NCBI RefSeq assembly: GCF_047675955.1
Contig: NC_132912.1
Coordinates: 79,074,382-79,138,381 of the forward strand
DNA: 64,000 nucleotides
Direction: 5' to 3'
Origin: Chlorocebus sabaeus
Taxonomy: Eukaryota > Chordata > Mammalia > Primates > Cercopithecidae
Position numbers and translations under genes: made by a program. Below are positions 46,123 through 58,428 of the stretch, piece after piece. Under the pieces are notes generated by a model that saw nothing but the letters and a program-made list of their open reading frames with translations, had not been told where the DNA came from and did not search any database. The first letter of the stretch is position 1, and every line of letters starts with the position of its first letter.

Positions 46123-46869
46123 CCCCAGAGGTTATTCAGTCTATACTTTTTCAGTGTACGTCTCTCAAGGCTGGTTGTTTCGGGAATGAAATAAGTATAC
46201 CTTGGATGTAAACACTGTTCCAGCTATGCAAGTGTCTACACAAGCAAGTAAGTCAGCAAGTTAGTCTTCAAATACTTTGGCTTCTAGTGGGAAGACAAAC
46301 TATCTTAAAACATCATCAATAACAAATAAATGTTGAGTGCCTATTACCTATAGGGCAGAGTACTGGTTACACTGGGAAGTACAGATTCTCAGCTTTCCTT
46401 TTTGTTAACCTTCATACAGGCTGTTGTTCTCTTCTATCTATATTCAGCACATAGCGTCACTCTTTATTTTAAATAGATTTTCAGCTTATCTCACAGCTCC
46501 GAGTTTATAATTTATTTCTTCTGAAATGTGTTTCTTATGACATATAGAGAGTCACTGATTTCAGTAATCCCCATATACCTGAGTTCTTTTGCAGGTTGCC
46601 CAAAGAGAGTGAATAGCATCTGTTTTAAATGGAGTGGCTGGAGATCTGAGTGAAAGACAGGATCCCATAGGCAGATATGTAAATGGGCCTGCCACAGATG
46701 GCCTAATTTTGGCTAGATTGGGATAAAATCTGGTTTCTGATACTAGGGTTATGTATGGCTGGCACAGGTGAGGGCATAGAGGGATGCTGGGCCAAGAAGA
46801 TGTGAAAACATGCTTTAACTTAAAATCAGAGCCTAAACATTTCTCCATGTACATTTAAATGACTTTACA
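46123..46869. other. No recognised feature
   Basis: Single-copy sequence. AGCAAGTAAGTCAGCAAGTTAGTC at 46243-46266 is a small imperfect tandem repeat. No gene evidence. Confidence 0.45.
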
Positions 46870-47440
46870 AGAGTCAAGAGTATGCTATAATTGCCCTGAC
46901 CATTTACCATTGTGCATTATATTATTTCCAGTATTGTGTTATGAATAATGGCTGTAAGGAATGCCTTTGGGTATACACATTTCTTCACATTTATACTCAT
47001 TTCTTTAGAATAGAATCCCTAAGGTAGAAGTTCAAGTCAAAGGTTATAAAAATGGTAATGACATAGTTACAATTTTTATATCACCTAACTACGAGACCAC
47101 AACAATTGAACTCACAACATTAATGCTTGAGATGGCCTGTCTCACGGGTTCCTCCTCCCCACCCCACTCCCTGCAGATTCTTCTTTAATCTCTGCTAATT
47201 TGACAGGAACAGAAAAGGGATTGTACTCCCATTGTCTTGATTGCCATATCTATTGAATACTACTATTTCTTCCTTTGTGAATCGCTGATTGGTATGGAAA
47301 TCCTCTTACAAACCTTAATAATTTGTATGAGCTTTTTATATAGAAATGATCTCAATCCATTGTGATACTTATTGGAATATTGTTTCCAGTTTATTTTTGC
47401 CTTTTAATTTGAATTATATTTCATTTATAGAATAACAGGT
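46870..47440 (-). mobile_element. L1M ORF2 3' fragment, antisense
   Basis: ATTATTTCCAGTATTGTGTTATGAATAATGGCTG, CCTAAGGTAGAAGTTCAAGTCAAAGG, GAGCTTTTTATATAGAAATGATC and CCAGTTTATTTTTGCCTTTTAATTTG follow antisense L1M ORF2 with strong decay. Confidence 0.65.
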
Positions 47441-47449
47441 ATTTTATGA

Positions 47450-48285
47450 GAATATAAACCAAAAATAAAATTCTAAGCCCTGCCAACTGACTGAATGGAC
47501 CCCTCTTCTTGGCCAAGGGTATTCCAAAGTTAATCTGAAAAACTAGTTCAGGCCATGATGGAAAGTGGAGGTCAGACATGCCACATTATACTCTCCTCCC
47601 TTGGGAATTCAGGCACCGTGACCTACCAGCATTGACATTAAAAAAGAAATCTTAAGACTGATGAAACAGACTCTTTGTAGCAGTGATACCAAATTCCATC
47701 CTGACTAGTAAAACATCACATGACAGATAACAGACCCTGAAAAGAATCAAAGTATGTTACCCCAAAATGTATTTCTTTAACGTATTTTTAAAAGGTCCTT
47801 CAAAGCTGTCAGAATCAGGAGAGTGGAGCACCTTTTAAGGTTCACTAAGAAGAAATTTACCATCTATGTCTCTGAAGCCGAATAGCTGGAGGTTTCATCT
47901 ACATAATAAGAACCTTGACTTCTACAACCCCCCTTATCTTAACCCAAGTATCTCTTTCTGCTGATTCCAATTCTTCAGGCAAAGCAACTCTTTAAAAGAT
48001 TTGCCAATCAGGAAATCTTTGAATCCATCTATGACCTGGAACACCCCCTTCCCTCCATTCCTGCTTTGAGATGTCCTGCCCCTCCAGGCTGAACCAATAT
48101 ACACCAACATATATTGATTGATACCTGTTTGTAACTTCTGCCCACCTAAAATGCATAAAATCAAGCTGTGACCCAACCTTCTCAGGACCTTCTGAGCCTG
48201 TTCATGGGCCCGTCCTTAAACTTGGCAAAACAAACTTCTAAACTGAGAGGAGCCTCAGATACTTTTTGGTTTATAAAATCAAATA
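47450..48285 (+). mobile_element. LTR-like element, ERV1 type, subfamily unsure
   Basis: TGGACCCCTCTTCTTGGCCAAGG, AACTAGTTCAGGCCATGATGG, AAATGCATAAAATCAAGCTGTGACCC, CTTAAACTTGGCAAAACAAACTTCTAA and CTCAGATACTTTTTGG match a family of medium-age primate ERV1 LTRs in my memory. No internal retroviral sequence beside it. The name is left open. Confidence 0.6.
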
Positions 48286-48363
48286 AATGATCTTTTATGT
48301 TATTTCTATTAAACAATGTAATAAATTAAAGATGATAATGCAAGATCATTTAATAACTCTAAA

Positions 48364-48442
48364 CTATTACTACTAGCATTATTATTAGTGCTGCTACTAG
48401 TACTACTACTACTAACGCCACCACCACCACTATCATCACCAT
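48364..48442 (+). repeat. Imperfect (ACT)n/(CCA)n triplet tract
   Basis: ACTATTACTACTAGC, ACTAGTACTACTACTACTAACGCCACCACCACCAC and TATCATCACC: a decayed trinucleotide repeat similar to the one at 45624. Confidence 0.85.
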
Positions 48443-48609
48443 TTTCATTTGGACTATACAGAATAAAATGTGAAAGTCGTCTTCATCTTCCCCCCTCACC
48501 CAAACCCAAATCAGAGTTAACTACTAGCAGTTTGATGTATATCCTTTAGAGCTTTTCTTTTATATTAATCTGGAATCTTCTTTGCACTTACTCTTCTCAT
48601 CCTATCAGC

Positions 48610-49285
48610 CATTGAATCCAGTGGATGCACCTTTCAAACCGCGTCTTTAATTTCCCATGTATTTTTGTTTCAAAGCCACTTTTATGGTCCAAGTCATCAT
48701 CGTCTCTTTCAATAGCCTAAAAGTGGCTCCCAACTTCAATTCTGTCTTCTTAACAATGCATTATCTTCACAGTGGTCCACAATGATCATTTAAAAACGCA
48801 CTTTCCTTTCAAGCCATGGAGTAGTTTTCCATTACAATTAGATTAAAACACACATCCTTAACCAGTTTATAAGACCCTGCAGGGACTGGCTCCTGCCTGT
48901 TTCTCCAGTTTCCTGCATTACCTCTTTTCTGCTTACCAACACTATTTTTATTTTTTATTTCCTTGAAGCTTTTTTCCTACTCGAGCCACATACTGTTTCC
49001 TCTCCTTGGGATGCTCTTTCCTCCCTACGCGCTTTACCTAACTAATTCCTACTCATTCTTCACATTAAAGATTACTTCTTCAGGTTTGTATTTTCTCAGG
49101 TTCACCAATCTAAATTACATTTCTCTTTTTATACTTTGAGTTTTCCATTGTAATAGTAATATCAATTATTAATAAACAATCGTTTGTGTAATTGTTTACT
49201 TAAGTAAACAATTTGTATTCCTCAGTAGACCATAAGTTCCATGAAAGCTAGGACATGGTCTCTGTCTTATTCACTTATTTGTAGG
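48610..49285 (+). repeat. L2 3' region, sense
   Basis: Ordered landmarks of an L2 3' end: TAAAAACGCACTTTCC, AGTTTATAAGACCCTGCAGG, GGCTCCTGCCTGTTTCTCCAG, CCTTGGGATGCTCTTTCCTCCC, CTCATTCTTCACATTAAAG and AGACCATAAGTTCCATGAAAGC. Confidence 0.85.
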
Positions 49286-49309
49286 GGTTAGGGAAGGTTA
49301 CTATCCAGG

Positions 49310-49985
49310 ATAGGGCACCAGGAAAACATCTGAAGTGCTGAAAATGTTTTAGATCTTCATTTGACTTGTAGGGAAAGAAAGCGTGTGATACCTTTCCTCA
49401 CCTGTCATAAGGGTCACGGCTGATACTCCTATAACAAAAGACAAGTTTACAAGAGAAAAACATCAATTTATTTAATCAAAGTTTTTTTGTGACATGGAAG
49501 CCTTCAAAAATGAAGACTCAAAGACTCGAGGGGAAACTGTTTTTGTCCTTAGATTGGGGACAGCCATGTAGAAATGTGATTGGACAAAGGGGTATCATCT
49601 AATTAATGGTGACAGACTCAGGTGAGGAACCCAGTAAGGCCTATCCATGTCAATTCTTCTTGGCTTCTCTGTGTAGCATCCTTTCCTCTTGGATATGGGG
49701 CTGGACCCCTCTGGAATGAGGGTCTTCAAAAGAGAAGGGAGAGAGTAACTTTTGTAGGTTTTAGGACTTGCTGTGGAGGAGAGGGTTTCTGGTTTCTATG
49801 ACTTGCCTTGGGAAGGGAAATTCTGGTTGCTTTGACTCACTTCTGGGGAGAAAGGAGTTGGAGACAGGAGGGCAAGAGAAGGTCAGAGAGAACTTGCTTT
49901 TGAAGCCCTTCCAGTGTTCTTCAGTTCAAAGTACTCAGCATGTCAAAGTGCCATACTTATAGGGTGTCATTTTCTGAGCCCCACA
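49310..49985 (-). mobile_element. Putative LTR, antisense (ERV1-like, unassigned)
   Basis: CATAAGGGTCACGGCTGATACTCC, TATAACAAAAGACAAGTTTACAAGAG, ATTTATTTAATCAAAG (a complement of a polyadenylation region) and GTGATTGGACAAAGGGGTATC are typical of a medium-age LTR in reverse. The ends are unclear and the subfamily was not identified. Confidence 0.45.
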
Positions 49986-50029
49986 GACTGATGGTTACAG
50001 AAATGATGACACTTATTTTTACATGTACA

Positions 50030-50600
50030 TGAGTATATAAATTTGTAAGAACTCTTAAGGTTTGTGAAATTTACTATATATACATATATTATTTATATAT
50101 ATATTCAAGTAATCAAAGACATACACATTTCAAATTTGCATAGTGAGTGTCAGATTGTGCTTCAGAAACTATAACAATTTATATTCCATCAACAAATGTG
50201 AAGATACTCTTTTCCAACAATATGACAAGCAACAGGTAGTATCTCATTGATGCCCAAATTTGCTTCTTTGATTATTAGTAAAACTGGACTATGATCATAT
50301 TTCCAATACATTTGCGACTTATTTCAGTATACAATATAAGGATTAAATTTATTTTTTTCATCCTGTTGTCCCAGAACCATTTATTGAATAATCTTTCCCT
50401 TCCTCTTTGATTTGTTATGCCATTAATCTTTATCATATTTTTGATGTCAATGGCCTTGATAATGTAACACATTCTTGTATATTGTAAGATCTATTTCTAA
50501 GATATCTATTCTCATCTATTCATTTGTCTCTTCATTATTGTACTAGTGCCATGCTGATTAAATTAATAGAATGTTAAAAAAGTCATCCTCATTAATCTTC
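50030..50600 (-). mobile_element. L1M ORF2 fragment, antisense
   Basis: CCATCAACAAATGTGAAG, GTAGTATCTCATTGATGCCC, CCCAGAACCATTTATTGAATAATC, GTTATGCCATTAATCTTTATCATAT and TAGTGCCATGCTGATTAAATT fit antisense L1M ORF2. It overlaps the same L1 region as 46870-47440, so it is a separate copy. Confidence 0.65.
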
Positions 50601-50699
50601 TTTTTCAAATGTAAAGAGAATCCTGATGCTTTAAATGATGTCTAAAGTGGTTTTGTTAAGTTAAAAAGTACCCACTGAGATTTTAATTTGCAATTCATC

Positions 50700-51110
50700 T
50701 TAGGTTGGTTCCTCCTCAGGGAAACAGATGCTGAGATGGAGATTTGCATGCGGGAGGTTTATTTGGGAATCTCATGGGAATAACACCTGTAAGAGAAGAA
50801 AGAATGCAAAGGGAGAAGTTAAACTGTGATGGAGTTACAACGGAGGCTTCAGTTGATTCCATAGGGAGCTCTGAGGCTAGGATTGTTCTTCTGAATTGAC
50901 TGGAATTAAACAAAAGAGCTATAGCAACCTGTTAATGGACACAAGCTACCTCCAAGAAGGTGTAGTGGGCAAGGCCAAGGGCAGTTTCTGGAGAAGGACT
51001 CAGCTACAAGCTGTCGGAAGCCAATACTCTGTCTCTGGAAATGAATGCCCTGATCTTGAATAGGGATATGGGCAGCACACCACAGCATCCATGTCACCAT
51101 TTTTACAATC
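50700..51110 (-). repeat. LTR-like ancient repeat, unassigned
   Basis: CTCAGGGAAACAGATGCTGAGATGGAG followed by GGAGGTTTATTTGGGA has the look of the 3' end of an antisense LTR (TTTATT complements AATAAA). Its start resembles the element at 52685 (CAGACCCTGAGAC and AATTTATTTAGGAGGTGATCCC). Family unknown to me. Confidence 0.35.
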
Positions 51111-51389
51111 TTGCTTGCTTTTCCAGGAAAATGATTAGCTTTCCCTTCTATTCAGTATATTTTAAATAACTTCCTTAGGCTAAAAATACAAAAGAAAACA
51201 ATCAGAAAAATTGATTAAATTTTCTGTGCAATGAGTAATAGATAAACAGAGCCTCAGTAGATGGGAATCATGCATTCAAATCAACAAGACACTGTAGCAG
51301 AAACAAACAACAATACTTTACTCATTATTAGTGAAAGTATAATGTGGTTCTTAGAAAGATACATCATCTATTCCTTTGTTTCCCTTTGG
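51111..51389. other. No recognised feature
   Basis: Short single-copy AT-rich spacer. Confidence 0.5.
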
Positions 51390-52350
51390 TTTTTCCAAAC
51401 CCTTTCATCCTCCTTGAGCTATGAGTGAACTTCAAGAGCTTCCTCTCATTCTTCTTCCTCCTTAAACTCTGCATCTTTTGACATAGCTGACCATCAAACC
51501 CAACATTTGTATGTGCAGATGTCTCCTGAGCATCCCTTTCATCTCGATAGACTCATAATTTTCCCCCCTCAAACATGTTTGTTCCATATGTTCTCTTCAG
51601 GGCCATCTCCAACTCTTTCTCATAGCCTACTTTCAGTTTGTGGTCAGGACTTGCCACGCCTACCTATGGGATGGGTTTGAAACTCCTTCTCATTTTTATT
51701 CTTGATGCTATAAGCCAAAGTAACATCAATATTATTTCTTATATGGGGTAATGCTGTAAACTCCTGATTTCCATGTCTCTAATTGTTTCCATCTGTAACC
51801 GGTTATGTCACTGACAATACCATCATCAACACCCAAGTTCAAATATTTTGATGACTACTTCTCATAGAAAAAAAAATCTAAGTGTGCTCACATGGAATTC
51901 AAAGCTCTGCATATTCTGGACCTCACCTAGAGTCTTGGTCTGTAGCCCAGATTTACCATATTGCTTGCCTTTTCATATCTCTTGTTTATATTGCTTCCAT
52001 GTGTCTCTTTTCTTTGTTATAATTGTAATTTTCCCTTTGTCCCTCCCCAAAGACATTCTATTCATTTTCAAGACCAATCTCAAATGCTACCTCAGTGAAG
52101 AATTCTTGGATTCCCACAGTAGAAATCAACTGTGCATCCTCTTATTTCCAAATGTGCTTTGTTTATGCCACTCTTGCAATGTGTATCCTGTGTATGTATA
52201 TACTTGTATGTATGCCTCCCTGAATATACTGAGTTTTGGAAGGCAGGAGCTGTTTTTTTTTTTTCATCTTTGTATTCTTCACAGAGTCTGGCCTAGCCTA
52301 ATTTTTTATTGTGCAAAATATATGGTTGTGGAATATAATTCTGATGTCTA
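51390..52350 (+). repeat. L2 3' half, sense (degraded)
   Basis: GACATAGCTGACCATC, GGAATTCAAAGCTCTGCATATTCTGGACCTCACC, AAGACCAATCTCAAATGCTACCTCAGTGAAGAATTCTTGGATTCCC and GGAAGGCAGGAGCTG are in L2 order. The 167-codon open frame at 51848-52351 lies within it and does not match L2 protein, so it is spurious. Confidence 0.7.
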
Positions 52351-52401
52351 AGGCAAGGATGTAATTGTTTCATTCATTCTATACTCCCTGAAATGCATCT
52401 A

Positions 52402-52618
52402 GAGCCATGCTGTCCAATATAGTAGCCATTAGCCACATGTAGTCATTTAAATTTAAATTAATTAAAAGGAAAGGAAAGATTCAGTTCCTCAGTCATACTA
52501 GCCACATTTCATGTGTTCTAGCAGCCACATGGGGCTCATGGCTACCTCCCATGATGACCACTACAGATATGGAACATTTCCATTGTCACAGAAAGTTCTA
52601 CTGAACAGTGCTGCTCTA
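52402..52618 (+). mobile_element. Non-autonomous hAT-Charlie-like element
   Basis: AGAGCCATGCTGTCCAATATAGTAGCCATTAGCCACATG at one end and GGAACATTTCCATTG with ACAGTGCTGCTCT at the other form the terminal inverted repeats of a known short hAT-type repeat; the centre holds AGCCACATTTCATGTG. The subfamily is not named. Confidence 0.65.
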
Positions 52619-52619
52619 T

Positions 52620-53680
52620 CGGATTTGCATTAGAATGCTTTCAACTGCAAGTAACAGAATTGTCAATTCATATTGAGTTGGGCTCCTCAAAAGCAGACCC
52701 TGAGACAAGGTTTTGGCTTATGTAATTTATTTAGGAGGTGATCCCAAAGTCAAGTAGAGCACATTTGTAGGAAACATAAAAGTAAGAAAAGGAAGGTAAA
52801 AGAGCCAGTAGATGGCATATTAATATGAAGTTTCTACTGTAGGCAACTGAGACTCCTTTGGAATCCTCTAAGAAAACTCACTTCAGAAATGTCCCGCCAG
52901 GTGTGGGAAGGCTGAACCCTCCAACTCCACCAAATCTCCTTCTTTATTGATTGGGGATAAGGGGGAAGAGGCTTAAACCCCTCCTCCACTTTGGCATTGC
53001 AACCTCAGGATGAGAAGAAGAGGTGCAGGTGCATGAGGTGGAAAACTGTCAGAGTGCTAGAAACTATTGCAGCAGCAGATCATCTCAGGGCGGCAAAGAG
53101 CACGTGTCAGTGCATCAACAGACTCTTCTACACATCGAAATGGGAATAAAACAATAACTAAAATCTATTATCTCACATAAAAATGTCTGGAAAAAGGAAA
53201 AGTTAACATTTTGTTAATTCAGTGGATTAATGATGAAGGGGCTCTGGATTGGCAGTTCTGCAATAATCTTGAGTTTCCTCCTAACATCATCTCAAGTTGT
53301 CTGCAGCCCTTCCAAACATTACGATTTCGGAAGTAAGTATTCCAGTGGCAGGAATGAGTGAATCCACGTTTGGAGTCTTATAAAGAGTTAAATCATTTCT
53401 ACAAACCCTGCCAGAAGACTTCCTTCTGTATCTCAGAGGTCAAGGCTCCATCATGTGGCCATGACAATGGCGGAGTAATAGACTTGTTGTGATTGGTTTA
53501 AACTAATCAACACTCACCTCTTGGGTCCAGGGACAGGGCTGACTTTCTTAAGCAAAATACTTCCCAATATCTGAAAACAATAGACTTCTGTTGGCAAAGA
53601 GAAGAGATAAATAGGGTGGTGATGCATATGTCCTGGGTAAGCAAGAGTATGTCACAGGTGCAGGCAGCAACTTTTAAGAA
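52620..53680 (+). repeat. Ancient repeat split by an LTR-like insertion
   Basis: TTGCATTAGAATGCTTTCAACTGCAAGTAACAGAA at the left resembles the start of the 37255 repeat. The pattern resumes after about 53140 with TATCTCACATAAAAATGTCTGG, GTTAATTCAGTGGATTAATGATG and CATGTGGCCATGACAATGGCGG. The middle is a different element. Confidence 0.4.
52685..53140 (-). repeat. LTR-like insertion, unassigned
   Basis: CTCAAAAGCAGACCCTGAGACAAGG, AATTTATTTAGGAGGTGATCCCAAAG, AGTAGATGGCATATTAATATG and AAGTTTCTACTGTAGGCAACTGAGACTCC read as an LTR in reverse with a polyadenylation complement near its left edge. Family not identified. Confidence 0.4.
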
Positions 53681-54089
53681 AAATATTAACAAACTCAAAA
53701 GAATCTAGAGAAAAAGGACGAGAATTTCCAAGCCTTAGCAACTGCATTGTATTTTGAGTAAATAAAGGAACCAGGCACAATCAGAGCTCTGATGTCATTA
53801 CACCAGTATATTAACCAACCTTTGAACTTCTGTAATATACAGATGGAAAAAGGGTATTATGGTAGCTATCATTAAATATTTAAAAAATAGCATTGGTTGG
53901 TAGATAAATTTAATTATATGATGTACCAGAGGCTATAGCTGGGACCAGTGTGAGAGTTAGATGTTTTTTTCATATATTGAACAGAGATTTAGACTTAACA
54001 ATTAGTTTATATATCATAAATAATATGAAAAAATAGTAACATCTTCACCAATGGAAAAATTAAGAAGAGCAAAATTCCATTAATGGTTT
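53681..54089. other. No recognised feature
   Basis: AT-rich single-copy sequence. Confidence 0.5.
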
Positions 54090-54310
54090 ACATTCCCGTA
54101 GTGCTTCATGTTTCAAAGTATCATTTAATTGAACTATTATTAAACCCTTATAAGGTATAGTATGTAAACACTATTGTCTCTATTTTCCTTATGGAAAGAA
54201 TGAGTTCAGCAAGTTTAATGATTGCTTAAGATCATGGAACTAGTAAATGGCAAAGATGTGACACACACTCAAATTTTCTGACCCTCAAATACTGGTATTC
54301 CTAAGTCATT
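54090..54310 (-). repeat. MIR SINE
   Basis: GTAGTGCTTCATGTTTCAAAG, TTAATTGAACTATTATTAAACCCTTATAAGG, TCTCTATTTTCCTTATGGAAAG and GGAACTAGTAAATGGCAAAG are antisense MIR in order. Confidence 0.7.
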
Positions 54311-54446
54311 ATAACTATCTAGGTATTTAAAATATTTTAGGCAATTGAAAATAGCTTTGTAATAGACCTGAATTTGACTATGCTTCTATTGCTTTGTATC
54401 ACAAACAATCTTGTTCCCAGGAATGCTCATCATTAGCCACTTCAGC

Positions 54447-54772
54447 CTCCCTCCCTCCCTCCCTTCCTTTCTCCCTTCCTTCCTCCCTCCCTTCCTTCCT
54501 TGTTTCTTGAGGCAGGATCTCACTTTGTCACCCATCCTGGAGTGCTCACTGCAGCCCCAAGCTCTAGGCTCAAGTGATCCTCCCACCTTAGCCTCCTGAG
54601 TGGCTGGGACTACAGGTGTGCGCCACCATGCCCAGCTAATTTTAAAATTTTTGTAGAGTTGGGGTCTTGCCATGCTTCTCTGGCTGGTCTCAAAGTCCTG
54701 GGCTCAACTGACCCTCCCCATTTGGCTTCCCAAAGTGCTAGGATTGTAGGTATGAGTCACTGTGCCTGGCAT
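54447..54772 (-). mobile_element. AluJ with pyrimidine-expanded tail
   Basis: A CCCT/CCTT tract (54447-54501) replaces the usual T-tail. The body has GGCTCAAGTGATCCTCCCACC, GTGCGCCACCATGCCCAGC and TTTTTGTAGAGTTGGGGTC, J-type sites, ending GAGTCACTGTGCCTGGC. The left arm lacks about 25 bases. Confidence 0.85.
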
Positions 54773-55659
54773 AAAGTCACATTTCTTATTGTCCCTGCTG
54801 CAGTATGTCTATATCCTGCAGATTCTGCTTGTATTTCCTTTAGTGGAAGATGTTTTATTTGGTATTAGTCATTATGTATATTTTTACCCCTTTCCAATAT
54901 ACATTGTATGGTATCTGGTTTGTGAATAAATGAAAACATAGTACAGGAAATAGATCTTGTTTCTTTTCTTGGACATTCTGAATTTTTTTCTCTTTCTTGG
55001 TGTCTTCTGGTTTATTTTATGATTCATTGAAACATAGCAAATTCTCTCCTTCCTTTCATTTGTATTCAATATTAAGGATTACCATTGCTTCTGTTACACA
55101 GTCTTCTGTTCTTAACTTCCTCACAGGGTGGACATTGGTGTCTTCTATACAGCTTGCACTCAGTGGAATTCTCTCCAAATAAATTAGGAGATTCTATTTT
55201 GAGATATGAAATCTCTTTATCCAGTTCTGGATGCTGCTTTATGGCTTGATTTTTTTTAGATTAGTGCAACCATACTATTTCTGTAGTTTTTGAGATGGAA
55301 TTTTTAATATCCACCAAAGCTCCAAGCTTTACATGATTTGAAGCAGCTCATTATATTCAGATAACAAATGGACTTTGCTTCTCAAATATGTTTGATGTAG
55401 ACTTTTCTTTCAACTACTCACATGGGTAACTTTTGAACTAGTGATTGTTGGTACTGTATTGGTCACTTCAAAATGTGTTGTGGCTACTCCAAACAATACC
55501 AAAGAATTTTTACCTCCAAAATTATGCAACATACATGCCAAAAAACATAGACTTTGTAAATACTTTCCAGTTACTGTCGTGGTGCTTGTTTGCTTCTCAG
55601 CGTTTACATTGGTCTGCTATTTCCTTCTAATTGGTGCTTTATTTCATAGTAACAAAAAT
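54773..55659. other. No recognised feature
   Basis: AT-rich single-copy sequence. A 90-codon plus-strand frame (55441-55713) has a hydrophobic stretch (FPVTVVVLVCFSAFTLVCYF) but ends inside a MIR and shows no family match, so I do not call it a gene. Confidence 0.45.
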
Positions 55660-55895
55660 AATAATACAGATAATAACAATATTGAACAGTTATTGAGATT
55701 TTACTGTGGATAAGGCATCATTCTAGGCATTTTACATAAATTAACATAAGAACGTTGTCAACAGAGTACTGTTGTTATCCCCATTTTACAAATTTGAAAA
55801 CTGAGGCACAGAGAGGTTAAGTAAATTATTCAGTCACACAGCTATAAAATGGTGAAGTCAAGATTGCCACCTAGGCACATCACTATACTTTTTAA
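55660..55895 (-). repeat. MIR SINE
   Basis: AACAGTTATTGAGATTTTACTGTGGATAAGGCATC, TGTTATCCCCATTTTACAAATTTGAAAACTGAGGCACAGAGAGGTTAAGTAAA and AGTCACACAGC are a well-kept antisense MIR. Confidence 0.92.
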
Positions 55896-58225
55896 AAAAT
55901 AATATTAGTAATAACATTTTGTTATTAACATTTAACACTTTATTAACATTTATTATTGTTATTATTACAAAATGTTTTCCAAGTTGGAATCCAAGTTGGA
56001 AAGTGGGCAGTAAAGCACAAAGGAAACTTGTTTCTAAGATGTATTAATGAATTTCTTCATTCTCTTCAAACATTCTTTGAGTATTCAACTTGCATATTTA
56101 AGTACTGGGCAACATTTAATATTTGACATCTATATACATATATATGTAAGTATAAAAAATAAATTTTAAAAATGGGCATTCTCACCTAAACCCTCTGTAT
56201 AGACTCTAAAATCTTTGGGATTATAAATTGTAGCTTATGAACTCACCATTTTTTTGTTCTTAAATTTTCTGACTCATTTTTTAATTGATATGTAAGGGCT
56301 GACTTGACCTGTCTTTGAAGGAAGCCTAAACTAGGAAGTAAAAGCAAGTGAGAGGAACAAAATTAGAGAGAATAGCAGTGCTGGAAGGATTCCTGGTAGC
56401 TGTAAAAGCAGTAAGACATATGAATAAAGGAGATAAAAAGTTTAAGTCAGAAACACTAAAAGATAAAAGGAGTTTAAATAGTTTAAATATTCTTATATGA
56501 GAGAAAAACTACGAATGTTTGGAAACAAATGCCAATCTATAGAATCATAAATTAGGATTAATTTTTATAAATCAGAGAAAAAGAAAACTCAAATCTCTCT
56601 CTATATATATTTAGGAAAGAAAAATTGGAGTCATTACTATTTTATCATTTTTCCTCAGAAAAATGATGGGAAAAGAGAAATAAAAAGTCAAAGAGATGAA
56701 TAGGGAAAAAAGAAGCAATGCAACAGAAGGAAAACAAGAAAAAATATTGATGGAGCAATATTTACAGAGAAAGTCCTATGATTTTTAATGACTAAATGCC
56801 ACAGATACATAAAATGTGAGAGGAAAGCAGAGTTGAGTCATTCCCACAGCTGGCTGCTGAAGAAAAGGCTGTAATGCTTCTTTATTATGACAATTGACTG
56901 GCCAGATAATTTATGATTCAGTAAGTTACGGGTGTGGGAAATGGAGTGGAAACATACAAGGGACTCAGCAAACTGTAAAACTGCATTGGCTTTATCAGTG
57001 GACTCATGTTGAGTCCATCTAGTTGATGAACATCCTTATCAGCCAGCAAATATAAATGACTTATGGGAATAATATTTCAAAGCATAATGACACAGCTATA
57101 TCTAGTATTCTTCTAAGATCTGGGTTATTAAATATTAAATATCAAAGCTGTAAATTATAGTAGCAGTTTTATATAACTAAATTAAATTCAAACAAAACCT
57201 AATTTCCTTAATCATTGGCTGTAATCCTCCAGGAACATATGCTATTAACTCAACTACAAATGGCACAGAAATTGTATGACTTCAGTTAAGTTATTTGATA
57301 TCAAATTCTAATCCAGGGCAGACTTCTCTGTAAATCTCCTACAGGGATTTTAATACCTCTACAATCATATTGGCTTTTTACAGAGTAACTAATCTTTTCA
57401 TACTCTGATTTCTTGCTCCTTTATTCAATTTCTTTTTTTCTCTCTCTTTTTTTCTCTCAGAGCATATTCTAGGTCAATTTTGAAAATAAACTTCCTATGG
57501 AATTTTAAAATTTTGTCCAGAGTTATCACCACAGTTATTATAACCTGGGATTTTGTACAGAAAACTAATTAAACTTAGCTGGAAGTATTTATAGCTCCAA
57601 TTAACTGTTTATGGCCATGTATGTCAGTGCAAACCCAAAATAGTAAAAAATTGATCAGTCTAATCTGGCTCCTTGTCCCGGTGGCCAAATGTCTATCATG
57701 GAGTTTGTTCGGTGATGAAGTGCATTGTGGCTGTTGTAATTGTGAATAAATGGCTGAAGTGAATTAATTTTGTTCTCTTCTTGGCTAACTGTTAACCATT
57801 TTTTGAGAAGTTCGTTATGGTCATAGAGTGAGTAATTTATCATTTAGAAACTAAAATTGCTTGAAAGTAAAAGTTTGAAAGGGAGGGAAGTATCAAATCA
57901 TATGATAGGGATATACACAACAGTAGGAAAATGGATGCCTGAGAGGTTTGGGCCTCTGTTATTAACCAAGGTAAACAGCGATGTGAGGCATGGGGAGATT
58001 AGTCTTGCTAGACTCTTAAAGGAAGGAGGGTAACTATTTCAGGTTTTAGTACTGAATGTCAGGCTTCCTGAATACGAGGATGATGTAGTCCAGGCCTTCC
58101 TTGAATCTAATAAGATTCCCATCTTACCATTCAGCAAGGTAACCTGGTCAACAGAGGAGACAGTTGCTTTACTGGAGAGCAAAAGGTGATAACTATTTCC
58201 TTTTGCACCTATATGGTAAAAAGTC
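55896..58225. other. No recognised feature
   Basis: About 2.3 kb of mostly AT-rich single-copy sequence. A pyrimidine tract ending in CTCTCTTTTTTTCTCTCAG at 57443-57461 resembles a splice acceptor, but the following frame is short and unsupported. Confidence 0.4.
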
Positions 58226-58428
58226 TTCTTTTTTTGTTTTTGTTTGGTTTTTGTTTTGTTTTGTTTTTTGTTTTTGTTTTTGTTTTAGAGACAGGGTCTT
58301 GGTCTGTCACCCAGGTTGGAGTGCAGTGGCATGATCACAGCTCCCTGCAGCCTTGAACTCCCGGGCTCAGGTGATCTTCCCACCTCAGCCTCCCTTGTAG
58401 CTGGGACTACAGGTACACTCCTCCACTC
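58226..58428 (-). mobile_element. AluJ-like fragment
   Basis: Long TTTTG-type tail, AGAGACAGGGTCTTGGTCTGTCACCC, GCAGCCTTGAACTCCCGGGCTCAGGTGATC, ending at GCTGGGACTACAGGTACAC. Only the right-arm part of an antisense Alu (or a free arm) remains. Confidence 0.8.

Noticed and set aside
51848..52351. 167-codon plus-strand frame
   Set aside because: It lies in the non-coding 3' part of an L2 copy, has no domain, and its length is not remarkable for AT-rich DNA of this size.
55441..55713. 90-codon frame with a hydrophobic segment, possible small membrane protein
   Set aside because: The C-terminal third is MIR-derived simple sequence (NNNTDNNN), there is no promoter or splice evidence, and no family resemblance.
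57443..57470. Pyrimidine tract plus CAG, splice-acceptor-like
   Set aside because: No open frame with a matching donor follows; such tracts occur often by chance in T-rich DNA.
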